In this document: in pieces, positions 1-6,069 of the stretch | Layout: every line of letters starts with the position of its first letter | How positions within the stretch are numbered: the stretch's first letter is position 1 | Source: Candidatus Methanolliviera sp. GoM_asphalt | GTDB lineage: Archaea; Halobacteriota; Methanoliparia; Methanoliparales; Methanoliparaceae | NCBI GenBank assembly: GCA_902158745.1 | Contig: CABGHH010000015.1 | Span: 1 to 18,071 of the forward strand | Reading direction: 5' to 3' | Length of the DNA: 18,071 nt | Notes under the pieces: generated by a model | Databases searched by the model: none | What the model was told of the DNA's origin: nothing | Seen by the model: the letters and a program-made list of their open reading frames with translations, nothing else | Made by a program: the position numbers and the translations under genes

Positions 1-1
1 T

Positions 2-145
2 CCGATCCTAAAGGAAGTTAAGGTACCAAAGACCAGACTGAGCCCTTACATAGGACTCTGGGGAACGGATAAGATAAAGATAAGATTGTTCAACGAGGAT
101 GATGAACACAAGATCGAGGTGGTAAACCTAAGTTTTATCATTTAG
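2..145 (+). CDS. 3' end of an unidentified protein gene (partial)
   Basis: The frame is open from the left edge to a TAG stop and encodes the last 47 residues of a protein whose start lies outside the window. The residues look like real protein: alternating charged and hydrophobic positions, a Pro-Tyr-Ile-Gly-Leu-Trp-Gly stretch and a Val/Ile/Phe-rich end that would suit terminal beta strands. I do not recognise a family. The stop overlaps by 8 bases the stop end of the convergent minus-strand gene that follows. It is the only plausible gene end in the window that uses TAG; the other genes end in TAA or TGA. Chance read-through of a 144-base frame is possible, so confidence is moderate. Confidence 0.45.
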   Translation, partial: PILKEVKVPKTRLSPYIGLWGTDKIKIRLFNEDDEHKIEVVNLSFII

Positions 146-548
146 AGATTGGGTTTTTATTTGAGATCAACAGATCAAGTATCATCTTTTCCGTTTGGTA
201 TGCCTCTCTCTCAAAGGAGATGGCCATATAAGCCCTCCTGCAAGTTCTCTCCTTTCTTAAGTTCACTACAAATTCCAACAGATATCTGATCAAAAACCTG
301 ACCATTCCGAGTTTTTTATATTGCTCTACATGGACGAGTTCATGGCCGATCAGCGCCATATTAAAGAAATTCGACTGATCTAACCGTTCGGCAAAGTAGA
401 TCTTATCACCGAACGTTATCGCGCTCGCCCCAAAGAGGGTCATTATTACCTTCCCAATGATGCTGCCATCGATTAAGAGCACTTCTTCTAAGTTTAGGTT
501 TGGAAAAAATGGTGATAACAAGTTTTTTGTATCCTCCAATATCTTCAT
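138..548 (-). CDS. Small HExxH protein, DUF4157-like metallopeptidase fold
   Basis: This 136-residue protein is of unknown role. Residues 41-52 (ASAITFGDKIYF) followed by GHELVHVEQY at 68-77 recall DUF4157-type small zinc-metallopeptidase-like domains, where HELVH (69-73) supplies two histidine ligands and the catalytic Glu. Glu113 or Glu115 in SFEREAY could be the third ligand. There is no signal peptide. The stretch around residues 81-95 is hydrophobic with basic residues after it, so membrane contact is possible but no clear transmembrane helix is seen. The ATG at 548 is used; GGTC lies just upstream and is a weak SD. It stands alone between a convergent partial gene and the SCP2-like gene. 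Activity is inferred only from the HExxH motif. Confidence 0.7.
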   Translation of the reverse strand: MKILEDTKNLLSPFFPNLNLEEVLLIDGSIIGKVIMTLFGASAITFGDKIYFAERLDQSNFFNMALIGHELVHVEQYKKLGMVRFLIRYLLEFVVNLRKERTCRRAYMAISFEREAYQTEKMILDLLISNKNPISK

Positions 549-611
549 TGGTTGACCTATCCCGACAGGTGCCCAATAAAACGTAAATCTGAAATCGGAT
601 CTCCTAAATCG

Positions 612-642
612 GTAAAAAATAAAAAAATAAAAGAGAAAAGTT
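612..642 (-). terminator. Oligo-T end of the SCP2-like gene
   Basis: Read on the minus strand, the 45 bases after the SCP2-like stop codon contain several T-runs (a T4, then two long T blocks separated by single A). Runs like this are the usual termination signal in archaea. No hairpin was found. Confidence 0.45.
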
Positions 643-656
643 ACTTCTTCCCAAGA

Positions 657-1007
657 TTAAAGCTTAATAATTTTGAAGAGCGATTGTAACTTAGTTGCCT
701 GCATCATGTTTCCTTTTATCGAATACTTCTTCGACATGAACCCCTTCATCACATCCTCTTCGCCCTTCATAACCTTTACCCAGTAGTCCCCATCGGCAAC
801 GATGGTGAAGACCGTAGCACCGATGTCACCCTCAACGAAAGTTCCACTTCCATCATCAGCAACTTTTATACCCATCGTCTTGGGATCCTCTCCTTCCAAC
901 TCGAATCCGACGACTTTTCCAGCAAACCCTTTCAGCGCAGCCTTCGCAGCATCTACTTTATTTCCTTCTTCAACAAGTTTTTTGATCAAGTCTTTTGCTT
1001 CAGCCAT
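657..1007 (-). CDS. SCP2 sterol-carrier-fold protein
   Basis: The product is a 116-residue single-domain protein with the SCP2 lipid-binding fold pattern. It has an N-terminal helix (AKDLIKKLVEEGNKVD), beta strands around VVGFELEG and IGIKVADD-like segments, a DGSGTFVEGDIGATVFTIVADG core, a 'KVMKGEEDVMKGFMSKKYSIKG' type slope (residues about 78-99) and a C-terminal helix. SCP2 domains bind lipids or acyl-CoA; the ligand here is unknown. There is no signal peptide, so it is probably cytosolic. The ATG at 1007 has GGTGAT 6 bases upstream. It is transcribed alone from its own TATA box, with a perfect palindrome between that box and the gene. The protein is acidic (many Glu/Asp) and glycine-rich. 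Confidence 0.8.
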   Translation of the reverse strand: MAEAKDLIKKLVEEGNKVDAAKAALKGFAGKVVGFELEGEDPKTMGIKVADDGSGTFVEGDIGATVFTIVADGDYWVKVMKGEEDVMKGFMSKKYSIKGNMMQATKLQSLFKIIKL

Positions 1008-1025
1008 ACAAAATCACCGGCAAAG

Positions 1026-1048
1026 AGACAAATCTTGTCTTATTTAAA
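1026..1048 (-). promoter_or_regulatory. TATA box with abutting palindrome for the SCP2-like gene
   Basis: On the minus strand TTTAAATA (1048-1041) is a good archaeal TATA box, which predicts a start near 1016-1020 and a short leader to the ATG at 1007. Touching it on the start-site side is a perfect 6-3-6 palindrome, AGACAA-ATC-TTGTCT (1026-1040). A protein bound there would block initiation, so this looks like a repressor site. The regulator is unknown. Confidence 0.5.
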
Positions 1049-1097
1049 CTTTTTGACCATGCGACCACAAATTATTTGGTGGGACGATAAAAAAGGC

Positions 1098-1436
1098 CTA
1101 TAACGCCTCCTTTCCCTTCTCTCCCGTTCTGATCCTTATGACTTCCTCCACTGAACTCACAAATATCTTGCCGTCCCCCATCTGCCCGGTCTTCGCGGTT
1201 TTGACGATACTCTCCACGATCTTATCCACCTCATCGTCCCCAATGACGATCTCAAGTTTTATCTTAGGCAGTAATTCTACCACATACTCCCTGCCACGAA
1301 ACTGCTCCACGAGACCTTTCTGCTTTCCGTGCCCCTCAACCCGGGTGACGGTCAACCCTGGATAGCCCAGTTTCTTAAGCGCCGTTCTAACATCATCTAG
1401 TTTTTCCACCCTTATGATTGCCTCTATCTTCTTCAT
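1098..1436 (-). CDS. glnK: Nitrogen regulatory protein P-II (GlnK)
   Basis: This is a full-length 112-residue P-II protein. It starts MKKIEAIIR, has the T-loop segment KGLVEQFRGREYVVE with the tyrosine at the position uridylylated in bacteria (Tyr51), and the following LPKIKLEIVIGDD and TGQMGDGKIFV, the B-loop that contacts nucleotide. In family members the trimer binds ATP, ADP and 2-oxoglutarate and plugs the ammonium channel when nitrogen is plentiful; in methanogens it also acts on glutamine synthetase. The gene begins 14 bases after the amtB stop, with GGAAG as SD, so the two are co-transcribed in the order amtB-glnK. No uridylyltransferase gene is in the window. Confidence 0.95.
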   Translation of the reverse strand: MKKIEAIIRVEKLDDVRTALKKLGYPGLTVTRVEGHGKQKGLVEQFRGREYVVELLPKIKLEIVIGDDEVDKIVESIVKTAKTGQMGDGKIFVSSVEEVIRIRTGEKGKEAL

Positions 1437-1450
1437 CTTCTCTTCCTATA

Positions 1451-2809
1451 TTATCGATTCATCTGAATGAAGTCGGGGTATGCCTGACCACCATGCTCCG
1501 GCACATCCAATCCTGATATCTCCTCTTCAGGAGAGACGCGAATGCCATACACGAGATCCATCCCTTTGAATATCAAGTATCCCATGCCAAATGCCCATAT
1601 TATCACCACGGATGCGGCTATCAATTGAGAGATCAACTGTGCAAATCCGCCACCGTACAACAATCCAACGACGCCTTGATACGTTCCATCCGCAAATATG
1701 CCAAGGCTGAGTAACCCCCATATACCATTTATCCCGTGAACACTCACCGCCCCGACCGGATCATCAATCCCCTTTGATTCAAAGAAGTTGACGCCAGCAT
1801 ACATCAAAGCTCCTCCAATCAAACCAATCACGACAGCCGCCCATCCCTCCACCCAGGCACACGGACAGGTGATCGCGACGAGCCCTGCTATTACTCCGTT
1901 CAACGCCATACCGAGATCCCATTTCCTCGTTTTCCAAAATGCGATGAGAAGGGCAGCCAATCCTCCGGCTGCGGCCGCCAAATTTGTATTCACTGCTATT
2001 ATAGCAATCCTCAACGCGTGTGCCGAAAAGGTGCTGCCCGGATTGAACCCAAACCATCCGAACCAAAGGATGAAGGTGCCAAGGGCGGCCAACGTCATGC
2101 TGTGGCCTGGAATCGCCCTCGGTTTTCCATCGACGAATTTACCAAATCTTGGGCCAAGAACGAGCGCTCCTGCAAGACCAACGAATCCTCCAATGGCATG
2201 CACCACACCTGATCCAGCGAAGTCCAATGCACCAAGTTGGGAAAGCCACCCACCACCCCACATCCAGTGCCCAAAGATCGGATAGATGATGGCACACACC
2301 AGAGTACTATATATTAAATACGAAGAAAATTTCAGTCGTTCTGCAACCGCGCCCGAGACGATCGTCGCAGCGGTAGCACAGAAAACGAGCATCCAGAAGA
2401 ACTGCAGATACTTACCTACATCGTAATAACCGCCGAGCAGAAGAAAACCCTCGGTACCAAAGAGGCCGTGATAATCGCCTCCCATCATCAATGCGTAACC
2501 CACGATGAAGAAGACCAAAGATCCAATAACAAAGTCCGTCAGGTTTTTTGCCATCAGATTTGTCGCATTTTTTGCCCTGCAAAATCCCGATTCGAGCAAC
2601 GCGAAGCCGGGCTGCATGAACATCACCAAAAATCCGCACAATAAGATCCAGACATAGTCTACCGGCAACCCAGGATTCTTTAAAAGCGTTTCTTCTCCAG
2701 AGGGATCAGCTGCCAAAGCCAGAGAGGGAAAAAGCGAAGATGCTAGCGTTAACACTACTAAAACAAACGCTATTGCTATTATACCACTCTTTATATATTT
2801 CCTCTTCAT
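1451..2809 (-). CDS. amtB: Ammonium transporter AmtB
   Basis: The product is a 452-residue channel for ammonium/ammonia in the Amt/Mep/Rh family. From the ATG at 2809 it starts MKRKYIKSG and has a cleavable-looking signal peptide ending ..FPSLALA before ADPSGEE. The mature part follows the family pattern: FLVMFMQPGFALLESGFCRAKN, GALDFAGSGVVHAIGG with the first pore histidine, FGFNPGS, and VSVHGINGIWG with the second pore histidine. A longer reading from TTG at 2845 is rejected because it would put a charged stretch before the signal peptide and lie near the predicted transcript start. It is followed by glnK and runs opposite to glnA, a classic nitrogen-assimilation setting. Confidence 0.95.
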   Translation of the reverse strand: MKRKYIKSGIIAIAFVLVVLTLASSLFPSLALAADPSGEETLLKNPGLPVDYVWILLCGFLVMFMQPGFALLESGFCRAKNATNLMAKNLTDFVIGSLVFFIVGYALMMGGDYHGLFGTEGFLLLGGYYDVGKYLQFFWMLVFCATAATIVSGAVAERLKFSSYLIYSTLVCAIIYPIFGHWMWGGGWLSQLGALDFAGSGVVHAIGGFVGLAGALVLGPRFGKFVDGKPRAIPGHSMTLAALGTFILWFGWFGFNPGSTFSAHALRIAIIAVNTNLAAAAGGLAALLIAFWKTRKWDLGMALNGVIAGLVAITCPCAWVEGWAAVVIGLIGGALMYAGVNFFESKGIDDPVGAVSVHGINGIWGLLSLGIFADGTYQGVVGLLYGGGFAQLISQLIAASVVIIWAFGMGYLIFKGMDLVYGIRVSPEEEISGLDVPEHGGQAYPDFIQMNR

Positions 2810-2820
2810 TGGTTTAGTGT

Positions 2821-2910
2821 CCTGTGGGGTGATACAGGGGCTCAAAATAAAAAAGTATTTAAGAAGATTTCGTAACTTTTAAGAAGATTTCGTAACTTTT
2901 ATGAAAAGTT
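2821..2910. promoter_or_regulatory. amtB promoter and shared amtB/glnA control region
   Basis: Reading the minus strand toward amtB, CTTAAATACT (2863-2854) fits a TATA box and would start the transcript near 2835. Just upstream of it lies a perfect 20-bp direct repeat (2861-2880 and 2881-2900). The second copy runs into a palindrome, AACTTTT-ATG-AAAAGTT (2894-2910). An inverted repeat, CCTGT-N8-ACAGG (2821-2838), falls at the expected start site. These are natural binding positions for a nitrogen regulator. I do not see the GGAA-N6-TTCC operator known for NrpR in Methanococcus. Confidence 0.55.
2861..2900. repeat. Perfect 20-bp tandem duplication
   Basis: Two identical adjacent copies, each beginning AAGAAGATTT and ending CGTAACTTTT. 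Each copy contains the small dyad GAA-GAT-TTC. The position, upstream of the amtB TATA box and in the amtB-glnA divergent gap, suggests a duplicated regulator site rather than random slippage. Confidence 0.8.
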
Positions 2911-2960
2911 CTCAAACAATTTAATTAATAGAATTATGATTACTGATCAAGCCCATAAAA

Positions 2961-2976
2961 ACGATAAATAATTTAT
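2961..2976 (+). promoter_or_regulatory. glnA promoter (TATA box)
   Basis: The AT-rich stretch ACGATAAATAATTTAT fits an archaeal TATA element. It predicts transcription from about 2990-2997, downstream of the ATG at 2975. That is one reason for choosing ATG 3017 as the glnA start. Confidence 0.45.
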
Positions 2977-3016
2977 GGGAGTATACTTAATACCCGGGCT
3001 ACAGGAGAAGAACAAT

Positions 3017-4351
3017 ATGACAGACGAGAAGAAGGAAGAAGAAAAAGTATTTGATGCGGTGGAAGAGTACCAGATAAAGTTTATCAGACTGTGGTTCACC
3101 GATATCCTAGGGAGATTGAAGAGCTTTGCAATCACCCCAGAGGAATTAGAAGGCGCTTTTGAGGAAGGAATGGGCTTTGATGGTTCGTCTATCAAGGGGT
3201 TCGCAAGAATTGATGAGAGTGATATGCTCGCAAAACCTGATTCCACTACTTTCAGGCTTATCCCATGGAGGCCAAAGGAGCATGCAGTTGCGAGGATGTT
3301 CTGTGACGTTCTTAATCCTGATGGAAGCCCCTATGAAGGGGACCCAAGGTATATATTAAAGAGAAATTTAGAAAAATTAAAGAAGGATGGCTATACGTTT
3401 TATGTCGGCCCCGAATTGGAATATTTCTATTTCAAGGATAATAAAAGTACAGAGGTCTTAGATGAAGGAGGCTATTTCGATCTAACAACTCTGGATGCGG
3501 CAAGCGATCTTCGAAGGGATACGATTCTCACACTGGGAGAGATGGGAATACGCGTGGAATATAGCCACCATGAAGTTGCCCCATCCCAACACGAGATAGA
3601 CCTAAGATACAGAGACGCTCTCACAATGGCAGACAACGTGATGACCTATCGAATCGTAGTGAAGGAGATAGCACAACGATATGGATATTACGCCACGTTC
3701 ATGCCAAAACCCATCTTCGGAGTGAACGGTAGCGGGATGCACGTGCACCAATCCATATTCAAGGGTGATAAGAACGCATTCTTCAATATAGATGATGAGT
3801 ATCACCTCTCAAAGATCGGTAAAGAGTATATCGCTGGATTGTTGAAACATGCACCTGAGATCACATCTATCCTAAATCAATGGATAAATTCATATAAACG
3901 TCTCGTGCCCGGATATGAAGCCCCAGTCTATATTTCTTGGGCTCGAAGGAACAGATCCACACTTGTAAGGATACCGATGTATAAGCCAGGAAAGGAGGAA
4001 GCGACCAGAGTGGAATTCCGTAGCGCAGACCCTGCGTGTAATCCTTATTTAGCATTTTCGGTGATGCTATCTGCAGGATTGGATGGGGTGAAGAACGAAT
4101 ATGAGTTACCGCAACCTATTGAAAAAGACGTTTACGGTATGAGCAGTGCAGAGATGGAGAGAGAAGGAATAAACATACTACCAGGAAGCTTGATCGAGGC
4201 GATAAAACTGACGGAGAATAGCGAATTGGTGAAAGAAGCATTGGGGGATCACATCTTCCAAAATTTCATCGAGTCCAAGAAGGTGGAATGGGATGATTAT
4301 CGTGTGCAGGTAACGGAATGGGAGTTGAAGGAGTATCTGTCGGTGCTGTGA
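3017..4351 (+). CDS. glnA: Glutamine synthetase type I
   Basis: The product is a 444-residue cytosolic dodecameric enzyme that makes glutamine from glutamate, ammonia and ATP. Family landmarks are visible in order: LWFTDILGRLKSF, the loop EGMGFDGSSIKGF, GPELEYFYF with metal-binding glutamates, SHHEVAPSQHEID, FGVNGSGMHVHQS, SWARRNRSTLVRIP and EFRSADPACNPYLA. The length fits the archaeal/Gram-positive type without the long bacterial insertion. The start at 3017 is preferred over 2975 because AGGAGAAG sits 6-8 bases before it and the TATA position would put 2975 outside the message. Its neighbour amtB-glnK is divergent, so import, sensing and assimilation of ammonium are controlled from one gap. 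Confidence 0.95.
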   Translation: MTDEKKEEEKVFDAVEEYQIKFIRLWFTDILGRLKSFAITPEELEGAFEEGMGFDGSSIKGFARIDESDMLAKPDSTTFRLIPWRPKEHAVARMFCDVLNPDGSPYEGDPRYILKRNLEKLKKDGYTFYVGPELEYFYFKDNKSTEVLDEGGYFDLTTLDAASDLRRDTILTLGEMGIRVEYSHHEVAPSQHEIDLRYRDALTMADNVMTYRIVVKEIAQRYGYYATFMPKPIFGVNGSGMHVHQSIFKGDKNAFFNIDDEYHLSKIGKEYIAGLLKHAPEITSILNQWINSYKRLVPGYEAPVYISWARRNRSTLVRIPMYKPGKEEATRVEFRSADPACNPYLAFSVMLSAGLDGVKNEYELPQPIEKDVYGMSSAEMEREGINILPGSLIEAIKLTENSELVKEALGDHIFQNFIESKKVEWDDYRVQVTEWELKEYLSVL

Positions 4352-4445
4352 TCTTTTGCGTCTGATCGCATTTAGATAAATATAGGCAAAAAGATAAAAA
4401 CTGTGATGATAGTGTAGCCGCGGTAGAATTATTGAAGAAGATGAT

Positions 4446-4904
4446 TTATTCTCTCCTCAATCTTTCTGCCATCTTTATCAACTCGTCGTCGGATGGTGAG
4501 ACCTTCGTCTCGACCACGATCTTTCGAATCTCTGTTAGAATCTTCTCGCAGTCTTCCTCAACAAGATCGATACCGAGTTCTTCAAATTTATGATGAATGG
4601 CGTGTGCACCCGAATGTTTGCCGATCACCAGATGTCTCCTCAATCCGACCTATTCAGGAGAGAATGCCTCATAGTTTGATGGATTCTTTATGACACCATC
4701 CACATGGATACCTGATTCGTGCGAAAAGATCTTTCCTCCAACGACTGCCTTATGAGGATAAATGTCGAGCGATGAAGCATTTGAGACGTAATCTGCACCT
4801 GCCTCTACGCCGACGATCGCATTGGCGGTTGCCATGCCGAAGTCGTTGTGGGTGTGAACCTCTAACTCAATATCCACCTCTCTCCATGGTCTTTCCCCTC
4901 TTTT
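4446..4904 (-). pseudogene. Remnant of a homocitrate/isopropylmalate synthase-type gene (AksA/NifV/LeuA family)
   Basis: The minus strand carries the C-terminal part of an alpha-isopropylmalate/homocitrate synthase family enzyme: EVHTHNDFGMATANA, KAVVGGKIFSHESGIHVDG, NPSNYEAFSPE and RRHLVIGKHSGAHAI. Three lesions show decay. First, the frame is closed by a stop at 4907-4905, so the N-terminal half of the TIM barrel is gone. Second, VEAGA is followed after only about 14 residues by KAVVG, where the family normally has some 55-60 residues including the NGLGERAGN segment, so an internal deletion has occurred. Third, an in-frame TAG (4649-4647) follows SPE. The natural C-terminus and TAA are kept. 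It could once have been AksA, NifV or a LeuA/CimA relative; the fragment does not decide. Confidence 0.85.
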
Positions 4905-5457
4905 TCACCTGTTATGCTATGTATGGTGGTGTATATATCAATATGGTGCTTGCCTGTGGTGCTCTCAGACAACCCGTTGCTGAGATGCCGAGGGCCATAA
5001 GAGAACTTATTTTGGTTATTTTTAGGAGGTTGCCTATATTATAGATGAGAAGACTCCAATGATCTTTGGCGCTAGAAAGACGCGTACGAAATCTACCGAG
5101 GAAAGAACGCACGTAAAAAAGATTCCGGTCCCAAAACATAACGCACAATATAGAGTGGCAAAACCCGATTCATCTTTCGCAAGGCTTCTTATATGAGGCT
5201 TCATAACATTTTAGGATATGAATCTGCATATAAACTTAATCTTACCCTCTTTATCTTTATATTACCAATCATCTTATATATCAAACCGCTTTTAACACGT
5301 TACAGAGAGATTTAATAAAATATGTAGCATAAATAGATATTTAAAAAAATATATATACTATTTGGAAAAAATTAATATACACGGCTATAATATATACAGA
5401 TCGGATGCGTGATCTCTTTGTGCATCCCAAAAAAATGAAAAGGGAGGTGAATGAGAA
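4905..5457. other. 553-bp AT-rich intergenic region ahead of the peptide array
   Basis: I see no convincing gene. The left part (to about 5200) has short frames in both directions with no recognisable product and no trace of the missing N-terminus of the remnant beside it. The right part (5200-5400) is very AT-rich with several TATA-like stretches. It ends in the promoter and leader of the first peptide gene. Confidence 0.6.
5386..5450 (+). promoter_or_regulatory. Promoter, 5' hairpin and strong SD of the first peptide gene
   Basis: TATAATATATA (5386-5396) is a likely TATA element. A hairpin follows, GGATGCG (5403-5409) pairing with TGCATCC (5421-5427, one G-U pair) around an 11-base loop. 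Then comes GGAGGTGA (5443-5450), a full match to the archaeal anti-SD. The last 22 bases of this leader (5429-5450) recur exactly before another peptide gene at 7903-7924. Confidence 0.5.
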
Positions 5458-5559
5458 ATGGAGCCAGCAGTGATACAAGATTTTGCGGACTGGATAATTG
5501 GGATAGGGGCAAACTTGATAGCGGGGATTTATAATCTATTATTCCCTGGGATGGGGTGA
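5458..5559 (+). CDS. Leaderless amphipathic peptide 1 (33 aa)
   Basis: This is a 33-residue peptide starting MEPAVIQDFADWIIGIG. The rest is hydrophobic and Gly/Ala/Leu-rich and ends FPGMG. Charges are Glu2, Asp8 and Asp11, so it is anionic, with one Trp and no Cys. Hydrophobic residues recur every 3-4 positions, as in an amphipathic helix. There is no signal peptide cleavage site or double-glycine leader; the whole peptide could be the active form. The ATG at 5458 lies 7 bases after GGAGGTGA; the ATG at 5451 is out of frame and gives an unlike product. I do not recognise a family. The nearest analogy by style is phenol-soluble modulins and leaderless bacteriocins. Confidence 0.7.
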   Translation: MEPAVIQDFADWIIGIGANLIAGIYNLLFPGMG

Positions 5560-5584
5560 AGTCCGAGAACGGGTGAATCGAACC

Positions 5585-5628
5585 GCCTTCTCCTCACAAT
5601 ACCAATTGTCGAGGGAGGCAATTTTTTT
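5585..5628 (+). terminator. Hairpin plus T-run after peptide 1
   Basis: GCCTTCT (5585-5591) can pair with GGGAGGC (5613-5619, one G-U). An inner stem ACAAT/ATTGT (5596-5600, 5605-5609) encloses a 4-base loop, and T7 (5622-5628) follows directly. This looks like an intrinsic terminator and isolates peptide 1 from the next gene. Confidence 0.6.
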
Positions 5629-5702
5629 ATATTTTTTGAGATTTTTATATGCGGAAAGTATGTAGAGAGTATGTGGAAATAAAAATAGAGGGAGGGTGAT
5701 TA

Positions 5703-5843
5703 ATGGCGTTGGAAACACTCATAACTGCCACAGGGAATGCCCTAGCGGTCACCACAACGTCTTGGATGAATGTCATCGCTGAATCTGCTGCGCTGGGATT
5801 TGACGTGTTGGTGGCGGTTACCAAGGTTTTCTCGGGTACGTAA
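5703..5843 (+). CDS. Leaderless peptide 2, MALE family (46 aa)
   Basis: This 46-residue peptide starts MALETLITATGNALA, has a central Ser-Trp-Met-Asn, and ends TKVFSGT. It belongs to the paralogous MALE family with the genes at 5878, 7929 (frameshifted) and 8279. Shared features are the MALE/MVLAE start, a Leu-Ile/Val-Thr segment, a mid-peptide Trp in three of the four, and an acidic residue near position 34. Net charge is about -2, there is no Cys and no signal peptide. The SD GGAGGGTGAT ends at 5700, 2-3 bases before the ATG, with its core at normal distance. A TTTTTATAT box at 5642-5650 suggests its own promoter. Size and composition recall beta-type phenol-soluble modulins (about 44 residues), an analogy and not a demonstrated homology. 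Confidence 0.75.
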   Translation: MALETLITATGNALAVTTTSWMNVIAESAALGFDVLVAVTKVFSGT

Positions 5844-5877
5844 AACAGTTCACACGGTATCATAAAAGGAGGGATAA

Positions 5878-6015
5878 ATGGCTTTAGAGTCGCTTGTACT
5901 TACCATTATGAATGGTACTGCAAATGTTATGGTGGCATGGACGAATGTCGCCGTCGAGTCTGCAAAACTGCCGATCGATATCTGGTCGACGATCTTTAAT
6001 GCCGTCACGGGCTAA
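5878..6015 (+). CDS. Leaderless peptide 3, MALE family (45 aa)
   Basis: This 45-residue peptide starts MALESLVLTIMNG and ends IWSTIFNAVTG. It aligns along its length with peptide 2 (MALE start, AWTNV versus SWMNV, VESAKLPID versus AESAALGFD). Its C-terminal third is nearly the same as peptide 8 at 8279, with 22 identical bases coding WSTIFNA (5981-6002 and 8370-8391). It is anionic (about -2), with two Trp and no Cys. The SD GGAGGG (5868-5873) precedes the ATG. It follows peptide 2 by 34 bases with no terminator between, so the two are likely co-transcribed. KLP in the middle may kink or separate two helices. Confidence 0.75.
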   Translation: MALESLVLTIMNGTANVMVAWTNVAVESAKLPIDIWSTIFNAVTG

Positions 6016-6032
6016 TTTAAAAGAGGGCGTGA

Positions 6033-6056
6033 ATGATCATAGAAGCATTTTTTTAA
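6033..6056 (+). other. Seven-codon mini-ORF or decayed peptide gene
   Basis: ATG at 6033 opens a frame of only seven codons (MIIEAFF) before TAA. GAGGGCGTGA just before it looks like a mutated GGAGGTGA, and the start resembles the MIEQLL and MIPEL starts of other peptides here. The T-run inside it could equally be the terminator of peptide 3. A relic is the best guess. Confidence 0.25.
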
Positions 6057-6069
6057 TTTTGGGGTTTTT

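Noticed and set aside
1788..2285. 165-codon plus-strand frame inside amtB
   Set aside because: It is the antisense shadow of amtB, with Pro/Ala-rich low-quality protein and no SD.
4650..4877. Reading the synthase fragment as two real genes split at 4647
   Set aside because: The two frames are one continuous family sequence broken by TAG, with a missing front half and an internal deletion; neither half can be an enzyme alone.
5566..5590. Minus-strand GGTTCGATTC, looking like a tRNA T-loop
   Set aside because: The flanking bases do not form a five-pair T-stem, and no anticodon arm or acceptor stem is found. It is part of the terminator region of peptide 1.
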